24,714 nucleotides of DNA, taken from assembly GCA_910586095.1 (NCBI GenBank), contig CAJUHQ010000048.1:1-24714 (forward strand), read 5' to 3'. The stretch comes from an uncultured Lachnospiraceae bacterium. Its GTDB lineage: Bacteria; Bacillota; Clostridia; Lachnospirales; Lachnospiraceae. Under the pieces are notes generated by a model. That model worked only from the letters and a program-made list of their open reading frames with translations. It searched no databases and was not told the DNA's origin. A program made the translations under genes and the position numbers. Positions 14,234-23,052 of this stretch are shown one piece after another (within the stretch, counting starts at the first letter, position 1; the number at the start of each line of letters is the position of its first letter).

Positions 14234-16315
14234 ATGAGCCAATTGGTTATGAGAGTTCTATCTTTGTCCTTATCAGGAACGTTAATTGGGATAGTAATCA
14301 TGTGCATTTGCCCTGTCACAAAAAGATTTTTTTCAAAAAAATGGAATTATTATATTTGGTTATTGGTGGTTTTTAGGCTTTTGATTCCAATATCATTTGG
14401 CCCTGCGTTGCTAGATATGAAGTCCTTGATTATTCCGAATCGCGTTACAGACTTAGATAGAATAGACCAGATACACACCACAGTAAATCTGTCGGTTCAA
14501 GATGTCAAGGACAATCCCACAACAAAGTTAGATACAACTATCGTTTCGCAGACAGTATCAGATCACAACAAAGTAGTGGGTCAATATGATTGGTCAAAGG
14601 GGCTATCAATTTTTGTTTTGGTGGCGTCCTATATATGGGGGATAGGCGTTTTTATAGCACTTCTTGTCAGAATGTGGGGCTATTTTCGATTTAGAGGCTA
14701 TGTTCAAAAGAGGAGTGTGACAATAATAAGCACAGATATTCTTTGTTTAGTCAATGGGCTCTGTAGTAGGATGGGATTATACAGTGTTCCTAAAATTTGC
14801 GAAAGTGATGCGGTTTCTGGGCCTGTCACAATAGGCCTGTTGCAACCAGTGATTTTGCTACCCAAAAAGGAGTTTGAGTTGGTAGAGCTTCAGATGATTT
14901 TGCATCATGAATTGGTCCATGTGGTAAGAAAAGATCTATGGTATAAATGGGGATATCAGCTACTATTGTGTATCCATTGGTTCAATCCATTTTTATATGT
15001 GATTGGAAGAAGAATCAACAAGGACTGTGAGTTGTCTTGTGATGAAGTACTCATCAGTCAGTTCACAGATAACGGAAAACAGCTATATGGAAATGTGCTT
15101 CTTGACGCAGCACAAAATAGTATTCATTATGGAAGGAGTGTTTTTTCTACAATGTTTTTGGATCAAAAAAAGGATTTGAAAGAGCGGCTTTGTGGTATAC
15201 GCCAATATAGGAAACAGACTCGTCTACGCATCTTGTCTTCCATAGGCACATTTGTACTAGTGTTATTGCTTACAATCTGTAGCAATGTGGAGATTTCTGC
15301 CAAGGAAATATCTTTTTTTGCAGATCGCGCTACTGCGAACAAAGTTTCTTCTGAAAATCAAATTGACAATGATGACGACCGATATAAAACTTGGCCAGAT
15401 CCATCAAAAGAAGCGTGGAAGGTCTATGATGATGACCAGTTGCTTGCTGGAGAAGATATTCAGTATCAATGGTCGGCATATTCTTATAAAGGTGGCGGGC
15501 ACAAGATAGAGGCTTCTAAGTTTCGGCTGTATGGCTCATATACAATTGTAGTTGTTTATGTACCTAAAGATATAGAAGTGTGGATTGGTTCCTCGTTTGA
15601 ACTTGTGAAAGGAAATTTTAAGATTGTCCACATTGGCCCCGATAATAGTGTTGTCACAATTGATGACACAGGAAAGAATATATGGCAGAAAGTTACCATG
15701 AAGGAAGGACGAAATGTCATTAAGATCGTAGGTCAAGAAGCTAAAATCGAGGATCTAAGTATTGATTATAGAGATCTCAAGGAAAAAGATTTTGAAAAAA
15801 TATATTATTCAGAGCAGGAAGAATATATGAGTCAGATCGCAGATTTGGTTGAGCGTGGGATGACAATTGATAAAGATAAAGTTGTAGAAAATCTGTATTA
15901 TTTGGAGGAGGAAGATGTCAGCGAGCTGTTACGTGTCTTATTAGAACAAGGCATTTCTCTAAATGCCGATGAACTTTTTAATTTTCTAATGTACTCCGAT
16001 TCTACGCTGTCCTGCCAATATCTTTTAGATGCCGTCGAAAATGGGAATATCGAACCATTAGATGCGGATACACTCTCAGCGCTGATTCCTTATATGGAGG
16101 GGGAGGGGGAGTGTGTAGTAGAGATGATGAAGGCACTACCAATAGAACAGTTTTATGAGGTATTTGAAGAAAATATTGTCTATTTGAATGATGATGAAAT
16201 AGAGGAGTGTCTAACCAATTATCTAAAAGCAGGAGGTACACTCTTGCGCTCTCAGATCGCTCAAATTGGGATTTATCTAAATAAAGATCTTTTGTATAAG
16301 TTAGACATAGAGTAA
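14234..16315 (+). CDS. BlaR1-like M56 family sensor metallopeptidase with atypical C-terminal sensor
   Basis: The 693-residue membrane protein has BlaR1/MecR1 layout in its first half: membrane helices near 10-27 and 38-60, another near 122-147, the zinc protease motif HELVH (225-229) with SCDE (Glu271 as third ligand), and a last helix at about 333-349. The extracytoplasmic part (350-693) is not a penicillin-binding domain: no SxxK/KTG pattern is seen. Instead there is an acidic, beta-rich segment (about 380-511, with YGSYTIVVVYVPKDIEVWIG) that resembles adhesin-like strands, then about 160 residues of short helical repeats (LVERGMTID, LLEQGISLN, LKAGGTLLR) of HEAT- or ankyrin-like rhythm. 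The start follows AGAGGGGG. It probably senses an envelope signal and relays it to the repressor encoded just upstream. Confidence 0.9.
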   Translation: MSQLVMRVLSLSLSGTLIGIVIMCICPVTKRFFSKKWNYYIWLLVVFRLLIPISFGPALLDMKSLIIPNRVTDLDRIDQIHTTVNLSVQDVKDNPTTKLDTTIVSQTVSDHNKVVGQYDWSKGLSIFVLVASYIWGIGVFIALLVRMWGYFRFRGYVQKRSVTIISTDILCLVNGLCSRMGLYSVPKICESDAVSGPVTIGLLQPVILLPKKEFELVELQMILHHELVHVVRKDLWYKWGYQLLLCIHWFNPFLYVIGRRINKDCELSCDEVLISQFTDNGKQLYGNVLLDAAQNSIHYGRSVFSTMFLDQKKDLKERLCGIRQYRKQTRLRILSSIGTFVLVLLLTICSNVEISAKEISFFADRATANKVSSENQIDNDDDRYKTWPDPSKEAWKVYDDDQLLAGEDIQYQWSAYSYKGGGHKIEASKFRLYGSYTIVVVYVPKDIEVWIGSSFELVKGNFKIVHIGPDNSVVTIDDTGKNIWQKVTMKEGRNVIKIVGQEAKIEDLSIDYRDLKEKDFEKIYYSEQEEYMSQIADLVERGMTIDKDKVVENLYYLEEEDVSELLRVLLEQGISLNADELFNFLMYSDSTLSCQYLLDAVENGNIEPLDADTLSALIPYMEGEGECVVEMMKALPIEQFYEVFEENIVYLNDDEIEECLTNYLKAGGTLLRSQIAQIGIYLNKDLLYKLDIE

Positions 16316-16380
16316 ATAAAGAATATATGAGTATAGTTTCGGATTGGATTCTTATAAGTCGAATGTTTATATAAAATTTC

Positions 16381-16409
16381 TTGACATTTTGGATAGATTC
16401 AAATACTAT
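16381..16409 (+). promoter_or_regulatory. Strong promoter candidate upstream of the valS leader (distal)
   Basis: TTGACA (16381-16386), 17-nt spacer, TACTAT (16404-16409). It lies about 150 nt before the T-box, so it would give a long extra leader that contains a hairpin (GCAAATATGCC with GGTATATTTGT, about 16449-16480). Confidence 0.65.
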
Positions 16410-16522
16410 ATGTAATAGAGAATTACGTTTTTATTACACGCCATATAGAGCAAATATGCCACTAAATCGGTATATTTGTGCGATAAGTAGAAAAGAAGAT
16501 TATCTCTCTATTTAATTGTGGT

Positions 16523-16552
16523 TTGTAATATGTATAGAAATTATGATACAAT
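16523..16552 (+). promoter_or_regulatory. Proximal promoter candidate for the valS T-box transcript
   Basis: TTGTAA (16523-16528), 18-nt spacer, TACAAT (16547-16552). The predicted start near 16559 coincides with the beginning of T-box Stem I, the usual position for this leader type. Confidence 0.5.
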
Positions 16553-16558
16553 ATTGTT

Positions 16559-16892
16559 GAAAAGGTAGCGCCAAAGAGGAGTATCTATAAGCCCCTTAAC
16601 AGAGAGGGAAGTCCTGGCAGAAAAGCAAAACTTGTCAGGCTGAAAGGTTTCCCAAAGGAAGAAATAGAGAAGGTAGCTTTGAAACCGGACGCCTGAACAC
16701 AAAATTTTTATTTTAGTAAGGCTTCACGTCCTGCCCACGTTACAAGGCAAGGCTCTGATAGGAGCTGGATGAGATCATATCATTGAGAAGTATTGTGTGT
16801 GATGCAATAGTTTTAGATGATATGGAACAAAGGTGGTACCGCGTTTTTACACGCCCTTTGCTGCAAAGACTGATTTGCACAAAGGGCTTTTT
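16559..16892 (+). ncRNA. T-box leader riboswitch (tRNA-Val responsive) with terminator
   Basis: Conserved T-box elements appear in order: AGAGAGGGAAG (16601-16611), the distal-loop motif CTGAAAGG (16640-16647), a probable specifier GTA (16673-16675) in AGGTAGCTTTGAA, the T-box AAGGTGGTACCGCG (16830-16843), and a terminator of GCCCTTTG (16853-16860) with CAAAGGGC (16880-16887), an inner TGCAAA/TTTGCA stem and five T. In the T-box the TGGT (16834-16837) would pair with an acceptor end whose discriminator is A, as in tRNA-Val. Uncharged tRNA-Val should stabilise the antiterminator and allow valS transcription. The 174 nt between the terminator and valS hold only AT-rich leader sequence. Confidence 0.93.
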
Positions 16893-17066
16893 GTATGTAC
16901 AGTTTTATGTAAAAAAATATGTTTCTAGAGAGTATATACAGCGTGAAAGGATTTATTGTACACAGATATACAAGGGAAGAATATCAGCAGATCATTTCTA
17001 ACAAATAAAACAGAAACAATTGTACATTAATGTTTAAAAGGTATAAACAGGGAAAGGAGCAGAATT

Positions 17067-19727
17067 ATGGAAATGGGCAAAGAATTGGCAAAGACATATG
17101 ATCCACATGGATTGGAGGATCGGATTTACCAAAAATGGTTGGATAAAAAATATTTTCATGCAGAGGTGGATAAGAGTAGAAAACCATTTACAATTGTGAT
17201 TCCACCCCCAAATATTACAGGGCAACTTCATATGGGGCATGCTCTGGACAACACGATGCAAGATATTTTGATTCGGTTTAAGAGGATGCAAGGCTACAAT
17301 GCACTCTGGCAGCCTGGAACAGATCATGCGAGTATTGCGACAGAAGTAAAGATTATTGAAAAACTGAAGGAAGAGGGCATTGACAAACAGGATCTGGGAC
17401 GTGAAAAATTTTTGGAGCGTGCATGGGAGTGGAAGCGTGAGTATGGCGGGCGTATTATCAGTCAGCTCAAGAAAATGGGATCTTCTTGTGACTGGGATCG
17501 CGAACGATTCACAATGGATGAAGGATGTAGCCGCGCAGTCACAGAAGTATTTTGCAAGATGCACGAAAAAGGATATATTTATAAGGGATCGCGTATGATT
17601 AATTGGTGTCCTGTGTGCAATACATCGATTTCTGATGCAGAAGTTGAGTATGAAGAGCAGGCAGGGCATTTGTGGCATATCAAATATCCAGTACTAAAAG
17701 AGGATGGAACAGAGTCAGGAGAATACCTAACCTTTGCGACAACAAGACCTGAGACAATGCTTGGAGATACAGCAGTAGCAATACATCCCGATGATGCTCG
17801 GTATACACATCTTCGTGGAAAGAAATTAATGCTACCTCTTATGAATCGTGAAATTCCTGTAGTGGAGGACACATATGTAGACATGGAATTTGGTACAGGT
17901 GTGGTGAAAATTACGCCAGCACACGATCCTAATGACTTTGAAGTAGGCAGACGACACCAACTTCCTATCATTAATATTATGAACGATGATGCTACCATCA
18001 ATGAAAATGGTGGAAAATATGCGGGGATGGATCGCTATGAAGCTAGAAAAGCGATTGTAAAAGAATTAGAGAGCATGGGCCTACTCGACAAGATTGAAGA
18101 GTACAGTCACAATGTAGGAACACATGATCGCTGTAAAACTACTGTAGAACCACTTGTGAAACAACAGTGGTTTGTGAAGATGGACGAGTTAATTAAACCT
18201 GCGGTGGAGGCTGTAAAAAGTGGCGAAGTCAAACTGATTCCTGAACGGATGGACAAAATTTATTTTAACTGGACAGATAATATTAAAGACTGGTGTATTT
18301 CACGTCAGCTCTGGTGGGGGCACAGGATACCCGCATACTATTGCGATCAATGTGGAGAGATTGTGGTGGCAAAAACAGTGCCGCACACCTGCCCTAAATG
18401 TGGTGCAAGCCAGTTTACACAAGATCCAGATACACTAGATACATGGTTTTCTTCTGCGCTCTGGCCATTTTCTACACTCGGATGGCCCGACCAAACAGAA
18501 GATTTAGAGTATTTTTATCCAACAGATGTGCTAGTGACAGGATATGATATTATCTTTTTCTGGGTGATTCGTATGGTGTTTTCTGGCTATGAGCAGATGA
18601 AGAAAAAGCCATTTAAAACAGTGCTTTTTCATGGACTTGTGCGCGATGCGCAAGGTAGAAAGATGTCAAAGTCTCTTGGAAATGGTATTGATCCGCTTGA
18701 GATTATCGAGCAGTATGGAGCAGATGCGCTTAGAATGACGTTGGTTACGGGCAACGCTCCTGGAAATGACATGCGTTTTTACTATGAGAAAGTGGAAGCA
18801 AATAGGAACTTTGCCAATAAGATTTGGAATGCGTCACGTTTTATTATGATGAATATGGAAGGCAAAGAGGTGACAGGCAAGGACGTTTTACTAGAGCCAG
18901 TGGATCGGTGGATACTGTCCAAACTTAACAGTCTTGTCAAAGAAGTGACAGATAATATGGAAAATTTTGAGCTTGGCATTGCGGTTCAAAAGATTTATGA
19001 TTTTATCTGGGATGAATTTTGTGATTGGTATATTGAGATGGTAAAACCAAGACTGTACAATTCAGAGGATGCTGTTTCACAAAACACAGCACTTTGGACT
19101 TTACGGACCGTCTTGCTCGATGCACTGAAACTGCTACATCCATACATGCCTTTTATCACGGAGGAAATCTTTTGTACATTGCAGTCAAAAGAAGAGTCTA
19201 TTATGGTGTCTAAGTGGCCAGTATTTATGCAGGAGCGTTGTTTTGCAAAGGATGAAAAAGACATTGAGATTATCAAGGAGGCTGTGCGTGGTATTCGAAC
19301 AGTGCGGACACAAATGAATGTGGCACCTTCAAGAAAAGCACATATATTTGTAGTATCAGATCAAGAGGATATTAGAAATACTTTTGAGGAGGGAAGATTA
19401 TTTTTTGCATCGCTGGCATATGCTTCTGATGTGACAATACAAAACAACAAGGAAGGTATTGCGGATGATGCGATCTCTGTTGTGATTGCAAATGCTACTA
19501 TTTATATTCCATTTGCGCAGTTGGTGGATATTGCACAAGAAATTGAGCGTTTACAAAAGGAGAAGAAGCGACTTGACGGCGAGCTTGCACGTGTGAATGG
19601 CATGTTGGAAAATGAAAAGTTTATGGCAAAAGCACCCGTGGCAAAGATTGAGGCAGAAAAGGAAAAGTTGACAAAATATGCACAAATGAGACAACAAGTT
19701 ATAGAACGTCTTGCGCAATTGCAGTAA
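17067..19727 (+). CDS. valS: Valine--tRNA ligase
   Basis: The 886-residue class I synthetase joins valine to tRNA-Val in the cytoplasm. Signatures: PPPNITGQLHMGHAL with HMGH at 55-58 (the HIGH motif), the CP1 editing domain (about 190-350, with TFATTRPETMLGDTAVA), a Cys-rich insert CDQCGE...CPKCGA (about 424-448) that probably binds zinc, GRKMSKSLGNG with KMSKS at 532-536, an anticodon-binding domain (about 610-760, DRWILSKLN) and a C-terminal coiled coil (about 815-886). Length is typical for bacterial ValRS. AAAGGAG 7 nt upstream fixes the start. It is controlled by the T-box leader in front. No terminator follows directly, so the fapA-like gene may be partly cotranscribed. Confidence 0.97.
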   Translation: MEMGKELAKTYDPHGLEDRIYQKWLDKKYFHAEVDKSRKPFTIVIPPPNITGQLHMGHALDNTMQDILIRFKRMQGYNALWQPGTDHASIATEVKIIEKLKEEGIDKQDLGREKFLERAWEWKREYGGRIISQLKKMGSSCDWDRERFTMDEGCSRAVTEVFCKMHEKGYIYKGSRMINWCPVCNTSISDAEVEYEEQAGHLWHIKYPVLKEDGTESGEYLTFATTRPETMLGDTAVAIHPDDARYTHLRGKKLMLPLMNREIPVVEDTYVDMEFGTGVVKITPAHDPNDFEVGRRHQLPIINIMNDDATINENGGKYAGMDRYEARKAIVKELESMGLLDKIEEYSHNVGTHDRCKTTVEPLVKQQWFVKMDELIKPAVEAVKSGEVKLIPERMDKIYFNWTDNIKDWCISRQLWWGHRIPAYYCDQCGEIVVAKTVPHTCPKCGASQFTQDPDTLDTWFSSALWPFSTLGWPDQTEDLEYFYPTDVLVTGYDIIFFWVIRMVFSGYEQMKKKPFKTVLFHGLVRDAQGRKMSKSLGNGIDPLEIIEQYGADALRMTLVTGNAPGNDMRFYYEKVEANRNFANKIWNASRFIMMNMEGKEVTGKDVLLEPVDRWILSKLNSLVKEVTDNMENFELGIAVQKIYDFIWDEFCDWYIEMVKPRLYNSEDAVSQNTALWTLRTVLLDALKLLHPYMPFITEEIFCTLQSKEESIMVSKWPVFMQERCFAKDEKDIEIIKEAVRGIRTVRTQMNVAPSRKAHIFVVSDQEDIRNTFEEGRLFFASLAYASDVTIQNNKEGIADDAISVVIANATIYIPFAQLVDIAQEIERLQKEKKRLDGELARVNGMLENEKFMAKAPVAKIEAEKEKLTKYAQMRQQVIERLAQLQ

Positions 19728-19753
19728 ATAGTGTTACAATAGAGAAGATAGAG

Positions 19754-19880
19754 TAACAGTTCAGCTTGCATCGCGTATTTTGTTGCGCGTGTATCAGAAA
19801 AGGTGTGCATATTGTAATGAGGCCGCCCTATGGCTAAACTGTTATGATACAGGAGGGCGAGGTATGCCTTTTCGGAGGTG
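19754..19880 (+). promoter_or_regulatory. Structured leader between valS and the FapA-like gene, with a 5-codon reading frame
   Basis: TAACAGTTCAGC (19754-19765) can pair with GCTAAACTGTTA (19833-19844), one mismatch. A competing stem, CGCCCT (about 19824-19829) with AGGGCG (about 19854-19859), would cover a Shine-Dalgarno-like AGGAGGG. That site precedes a tiny frame, ATG CCT TTT CGG AGG TGA (19863-19880), whose end overlaps the GGAGGTGA ribosome site of the next gene. Function is inferred only. Confidence 0.35.
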
Positions 19881-19885
19881 AGAGA

Positions 19886-21271
19886 ATGGTTAATGTTAAA
19901 TCTTATGTCAGAATAACAGAGGACAAAAAAGAAGCATGGCTTTATCTGTGTGCACCGGAAGGCGATGCACAATATGAGAAGTCAGAGATTATGAGTTATC
20001 TGCAACATCATAATGTGGTAGCAGGCATCAATGAATCACATGTAGCAGCAATGTGCAAGAAAAAAATATATGAGCGAGAAGTTAAGATTGCAACCAGTGA
20101 GAAAGGAGATCCAGGTAGAAGTGGATGGTATGAGTTTTTCTTTAATACAGAGAAACCTAAGCCGGAAGTTCGCAAGGATGGAACAGTGGACTATCGAAGC
20201 ATGACGCTAGTGCAAAATGTGGAAGAAGGTGCACTGCTTGCATTATATCATCCAGCAGTTCAAGGAAGGCCCGGCAGAGATGTCACAGGCATATTTGAAA
20301 AAGCGAATGTGTATAAGGATCTAAGGCCCCTCACAGGCAAGGGAATCAGCAATGAGAAAGATGCTAATCAATATTATGCAACTGTCTCAGGAAAAATTGA
20401 ATATGATGGTGTCAATAAGCTGTCAGTTGTGAAGGTTTATGAAGTGCATGGTGATTGTGATTATGCAAATAATGCACTTGTGGACTTTAACGGCGATGTC
20501 ATCATACATGGAAACGTGGAAGTTGGTGTAGTAGTGAAGGCGGGAAAGAGCCTTACTGTAGATGGCGTGGTAGAGTCTGCCAATATCTCTGCTGGAGGCG
20601 ATGTGTGTCTAAAACGCGGAATGCAGGGAGCAGGCAAGGGAATGATTGAGGCAGGCGGAAATGTCTTTACAGAGTTCTTAGAATATACCAATGTCAAGGC
20701 AGGTGGAAGTGTACAGTCCAATGTCATTTTAAATTCAAAGGTTAGTGCGGGGGACACTATCACATTGACTGGCAAAAAAGGATTGATAGCGGGGGGCAGT
20801 GTACATGCTGTGATGGGAGTAAGCTGTCAGAATCTAGGCAATCAATCTGAGATTAAAACAGGTATTCATGTGGGAGTTATGCCTGAGATCATGGAGAGGC
20901 GTATAGCGATCAACGATCAGTATACAAAGCTTAACCAGGAGTTAGATGATGTAGTGGCAAGTATGGCAAAGATTCTGCGTGTCAGACAACAGACAGGAGA
21001 ACTTAGCGATCAGCTTCAGGATCGACTTTTAAAACTCAGGGCAAAGAAGGATGAAGTTTTTGCTAAATGTATGGAGGTCAAGAAAGAGGCAGACGCTATC
21101 GAAATGACACTGTTAAAGTCGCGTGAGGCAAAAGTAAGAGTCAATGGAACAGTCTATAAGGGAACGATTATAGGAATTGACGATCATTTGCTTGTGGTTA
21201 ATCGCGACACAAGTTTTATGGAGTATTCCTCACAAAATGGTATTATTGTGGGAACTGTCGTGGTAATATAG
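19886..21271 (+). CDS. FapA/DUF342 family protein
   Basis: This 461-residue cytoplasmic protein belongs to the DUF342/FapA group. After an N-terminal mixed domain (1-185) comes the characteristic right-handed beta-helix (about 198-330) built from repeated glycine turns: FNGDVIIHGNVEVG, VKAGKSLTVDG, ISAGGDVCLKRG, IEAGGNV, VKAGGSV, VSAGDTITL, IAGGSV. A coiled coil (about 338-412) and a small C-terminal beta domain (415-461) follow. The start at 19886 is set by a perfect GGAGGTGA; an ATG 42 nt earlier has no suitable spacing. FapA was named for flagellar assembly, and some relatives bind polymerised cell-cycle or division proteins, but no flagellar gene is nearby, so its partner is unknown. A terminator follows at 21318-21348. 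Confidence 0.9.
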   Translation: MVNVKSYVRITEDKKEAWLYLCAPEGDAQYEKSEIMSYLQHHNVVAGINESHVAAMCKKKIYEREVKIATSEKGDPGRSGWYEFFFNTEKPKPEVRKDGTVDYRSMTLVQNVEEGALLALYHPAVQGRPGRDVTGIFEKANVYKDLRPLTGKGISNEKDANQYYATVSGKIEYDGVNKLSVVKVYEVHGDCDYANNALVDFNGDVIIHGNVEVGVVVKAGKSLTVDGVVESANISAGGDVCLKRGMQGAGKGMIEAGGNVFTEFLEYTNVKAGGSVQSNVILNSKVSAGDTITLTGKKGLIAGGSVHAVMGVSCQNLGNQSEIKTGIHVGVMPEIMERRIAINDQYTKLNQELDDVVASMAKILRVRQQTGELSDQLQDRLLKLRAKKDEVFAKCMEVKKEADAIEMTLLKSREAKVRVNGTVYKGTIIGIDDHLLVVNRDTSFMEYSSQNGIIVGTVVVI

Positions 21272-21317
21272 AGTACTAAAATATCATGGCAGAGTGACAT
21301 AGATCGTTTTGGAACAG

Positions 21318-21348
21318 AAGGGGGCGCAAGAGTGCGGCTCCCTTTTTT
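21318..21348 (+). terminator. Rho-independent terminator after the FapA-like gene
   Basis: AAGGGGGCGCA (21318-21328) pairs with TGCGGCTCCCTT (21333-21344) with one bulge and one G-U, in a T-run ending at 21348. It closes the valS/fapA transcription unit. Confidence 0.85.
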
Positions 21349-21493
21349 CAACAGCTATTATAGAAGGAATTGTGAACGTTGTTTGTGATGATGTTCATCG
21401 CCTGGATGTTTTTCTTTAAATGGTATTGATTAGTATATGTATGAGAGATATGATGGATTGATGTGCATGCCAGAGCATGCAAGAGGGATAGGG

Positions 21494-22876
21494 ATGGAAG
21501 AAGTTATTGTAGAAAATTATGAGGAAGCAGAGCGTTTTTTGGCTGAGATTCCCAAATTTACCAAAAAAAATTTATTTGAGGAGACAAAAGCTTTTTATGC
21601 GTATATACAAAGCTGTGATAAAGGGCAATACAGCGAAACAAATTTAGGAAGTATTATTCATGTAGCGGGTACAAATGGAAAAGGTTCTGTCTGCGCTTTT
21701 ATGCAACAGATATGTCTAGAAAGCGGATATAAAACAGGGATGTTTACCTCTCCGCATTTGGTGACGACGCGTGAACGTTTTTGTATAGATGGTAAGATAA
21801 TATCTGAGGAGGCGTTTGTAGAAGCATTTAATTGGCTTACACAAATGTTGTGTGGATATCATAATAAAAAGTACTGTCCAACTTATTTTGAGCGCTTATT
21901 TTTTATGGCAGTATATCTTTTTACCAAAGAGAAAGTCGATGTGACCGTCTTAGAGACAGGGCTTGGAGGAAGATTGGATACCACTAATATAATAGCATCA
22001 CCCACGTTGACAATTATTACGCAAATCGGGTTGGATCATATGGAGTATCTTGGAGATACTATCGAGAAAATTGCAAGTGAGAAAGCAGGTATTATAAAAT
22101 GTGGAGTGCCTGTCGTTTTTTCGGATAGAAAAATACAAAGTTCTGCGGTTATTCGTAAAAAGGCAACAGAATATGGCTGCAAATGTTATGCTGTGTCGAA
22201 AAATGACTATAAAATAAATGAAATTCAGAAAAAATACATTGATTTTTCTGTTGTCAGTCGTTATTATGATTATTGTGGATTTACAGCATATACTACAGCA
22301 GTATATCAAGTAGAAAATGCCGCGATAGCAATTCGGGCTTGCGAAATTCTACAAAGAGATAGCAATTTGAAAAAGATTACAATAGATTCCATTCATAAAG
22401 GGATCAAAAAAATGCGCTGGGCGGGACGTATGGAAGAGATCGAGCAGAGAATATATATTGATGGCGCGCATAATGAAGATGGTATAGAGGCTTTTGTACA
22501 ATCTGTTAAAGAAATGACAAAAGTAATGGATGGAAAAAATATAAAATATATATTAATTTTTTCAGTTATGAAAGATAAACAATATGATAGGATGATTGAG
22601 ATGCTTTGCAATCTTTGTATGATAACAGAGTTTGTTGTCACACATATTCCAGGAGAACGGGGAGCAAAGCTTACAGAATTAAAAGAGAAATTTAGCGAAT
22701 ATACCAATAAAAATATACATATCTACGAAAAAATAGAGGATGCCATAGAGTATAGTATTTTGTCAAGAAAAGATCAAGGTGTGGTCTATATAGTTGGCTC
22801 ATTATATTTGGCAGGATTTGTAGAAAAATTTTTTGTGGATAAAAGGGCTGGCCGGTGTTTGGAGGAGCGATCATGA
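21494..22876 (+). CDS. folC: Folylpolyglutamate synthase / dihydrofolate synthase
   Basis: The 460-residue Mur-ligase-fold enzyme adds glutamate to folates (and often to dihydropteroate) using ATP. Seen: HVAGTNGKGSVCAF with the P-loop GTNGKGS (59-65), MFTSPHLV (83-90), VLETGLGGRLDTTN, TQIGLDHMEYLG, SEKAGIIK and DGAHNEDG in the C-terminal domain. The start ATG at 21494 is chosen because GAGGG lies 6 nt upstream and the protein then begins like other FolC proteins (NYEEAERFLAEIPKFTKKN); in-frame starts up to 57 nt earlier have no ribosome site. Its TGA overlaps the next ATG by four bases (ATGA), which indicates translational coupling with the small protein downstream. Confidence 0.95.
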   Translation: MEEVIVENYEEAERFLAEIPKFTKKNLFEETKAFYAYIQSCDKGQYSETNLGSIIHVAGTNGKGSVCAFMQQICLESGYKTGMFTSPHLVTTRERFCIDGKIISEEAFVEAFNWLTQMLCGYHNKKYCPTYFERLFFMAVYLFTKEKVDVTVLETGLGGRLDTTNIIASPTLTIITQIGLDHMEYLGDTIEKIASEKAGIIKCGVPVVFSDRKIQSSAVIRKKATEYGCKCYAVSKNDYKINEIQKKYIDFSVVSRYYDYCGFTAYTTAVYQVENAAIAIRACEILQRDSNLKKITIDSIHKGIKKMRWAGRMEEIEQRIYIDGAHNEDGIEAFVQSVKEMTKVMDGKNIKYILIFSVMKDKQYDRMIEMLCNLCMITEFVVTHIPGERGAKLTELKEKFSEYTNKNIHIYEKIEDAIEYSILSRKDQGVVYIVGSLYLAGFVEKFFVDKRAGRCLEERS

Positions 22877-23052
22877 TAAATTTTGAGGAAGAATTGAAGA
22901 AATTTCACCCTAGCCTCGAAGTGGAGGAAATAGAGGATGCCATATATAATCAGGATGTTACCGATCTTGCGGATATGTTGGTTAAATTTGTAAAAGAAGC
23001 GAAGGAAGCAAAGAAAGAAAGAACAGAGGAGCAGAAGGATGTTTTGCTATAA
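22873..23052 (+). CDS. Small hypothetical helical protein, 59 residues
   Basis: I do not recognise a family. The protein is highly charged and predicted helical throughout: acidic in the first half (FEEELKKFHPSLEVEEIEDA) and Lys/Glu-rich in the second (FVKEAKEAKKERTEEQ). It lacks a signal or membrane segment. The start ATG follows GGAGGAG by 5 nt and overlaps the folC stop (ATGA); its own stop lies 14 bases inside the next gene. Such tight overlap on both sides argues for a real gene made together with folC and the zinc-ribbon TPR protein. A small adaptor for the TPR protein is a plausible but unproven idea. Confidence 0.8.
   Translation: MINFEEELKKFHPSLEVEEIEDAIYNQDVTDLADMLVKFVKEAKEAKKERTEEQKDVLL

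Noticed and set aside
13843..16315. Beta-lactam resistance regulator (blaI/blaR1 or mecI/mecR1)
   Set aside because: The sensor lacks a penicillin-binding domain and no beta-lactamase or PBP gene is nearby, so the resistance gene names are not justified.
16783..17001. Open frame across the T-box terminator
   Set aside because: It overlaps the conserved T-box and terminator of the valS leader and has no ribosome site.
19886..21271. Flagellar locus
   Set aside because: The DUF342/FapA protein is alone; no flagellar or chemotaxis gene is in the window.
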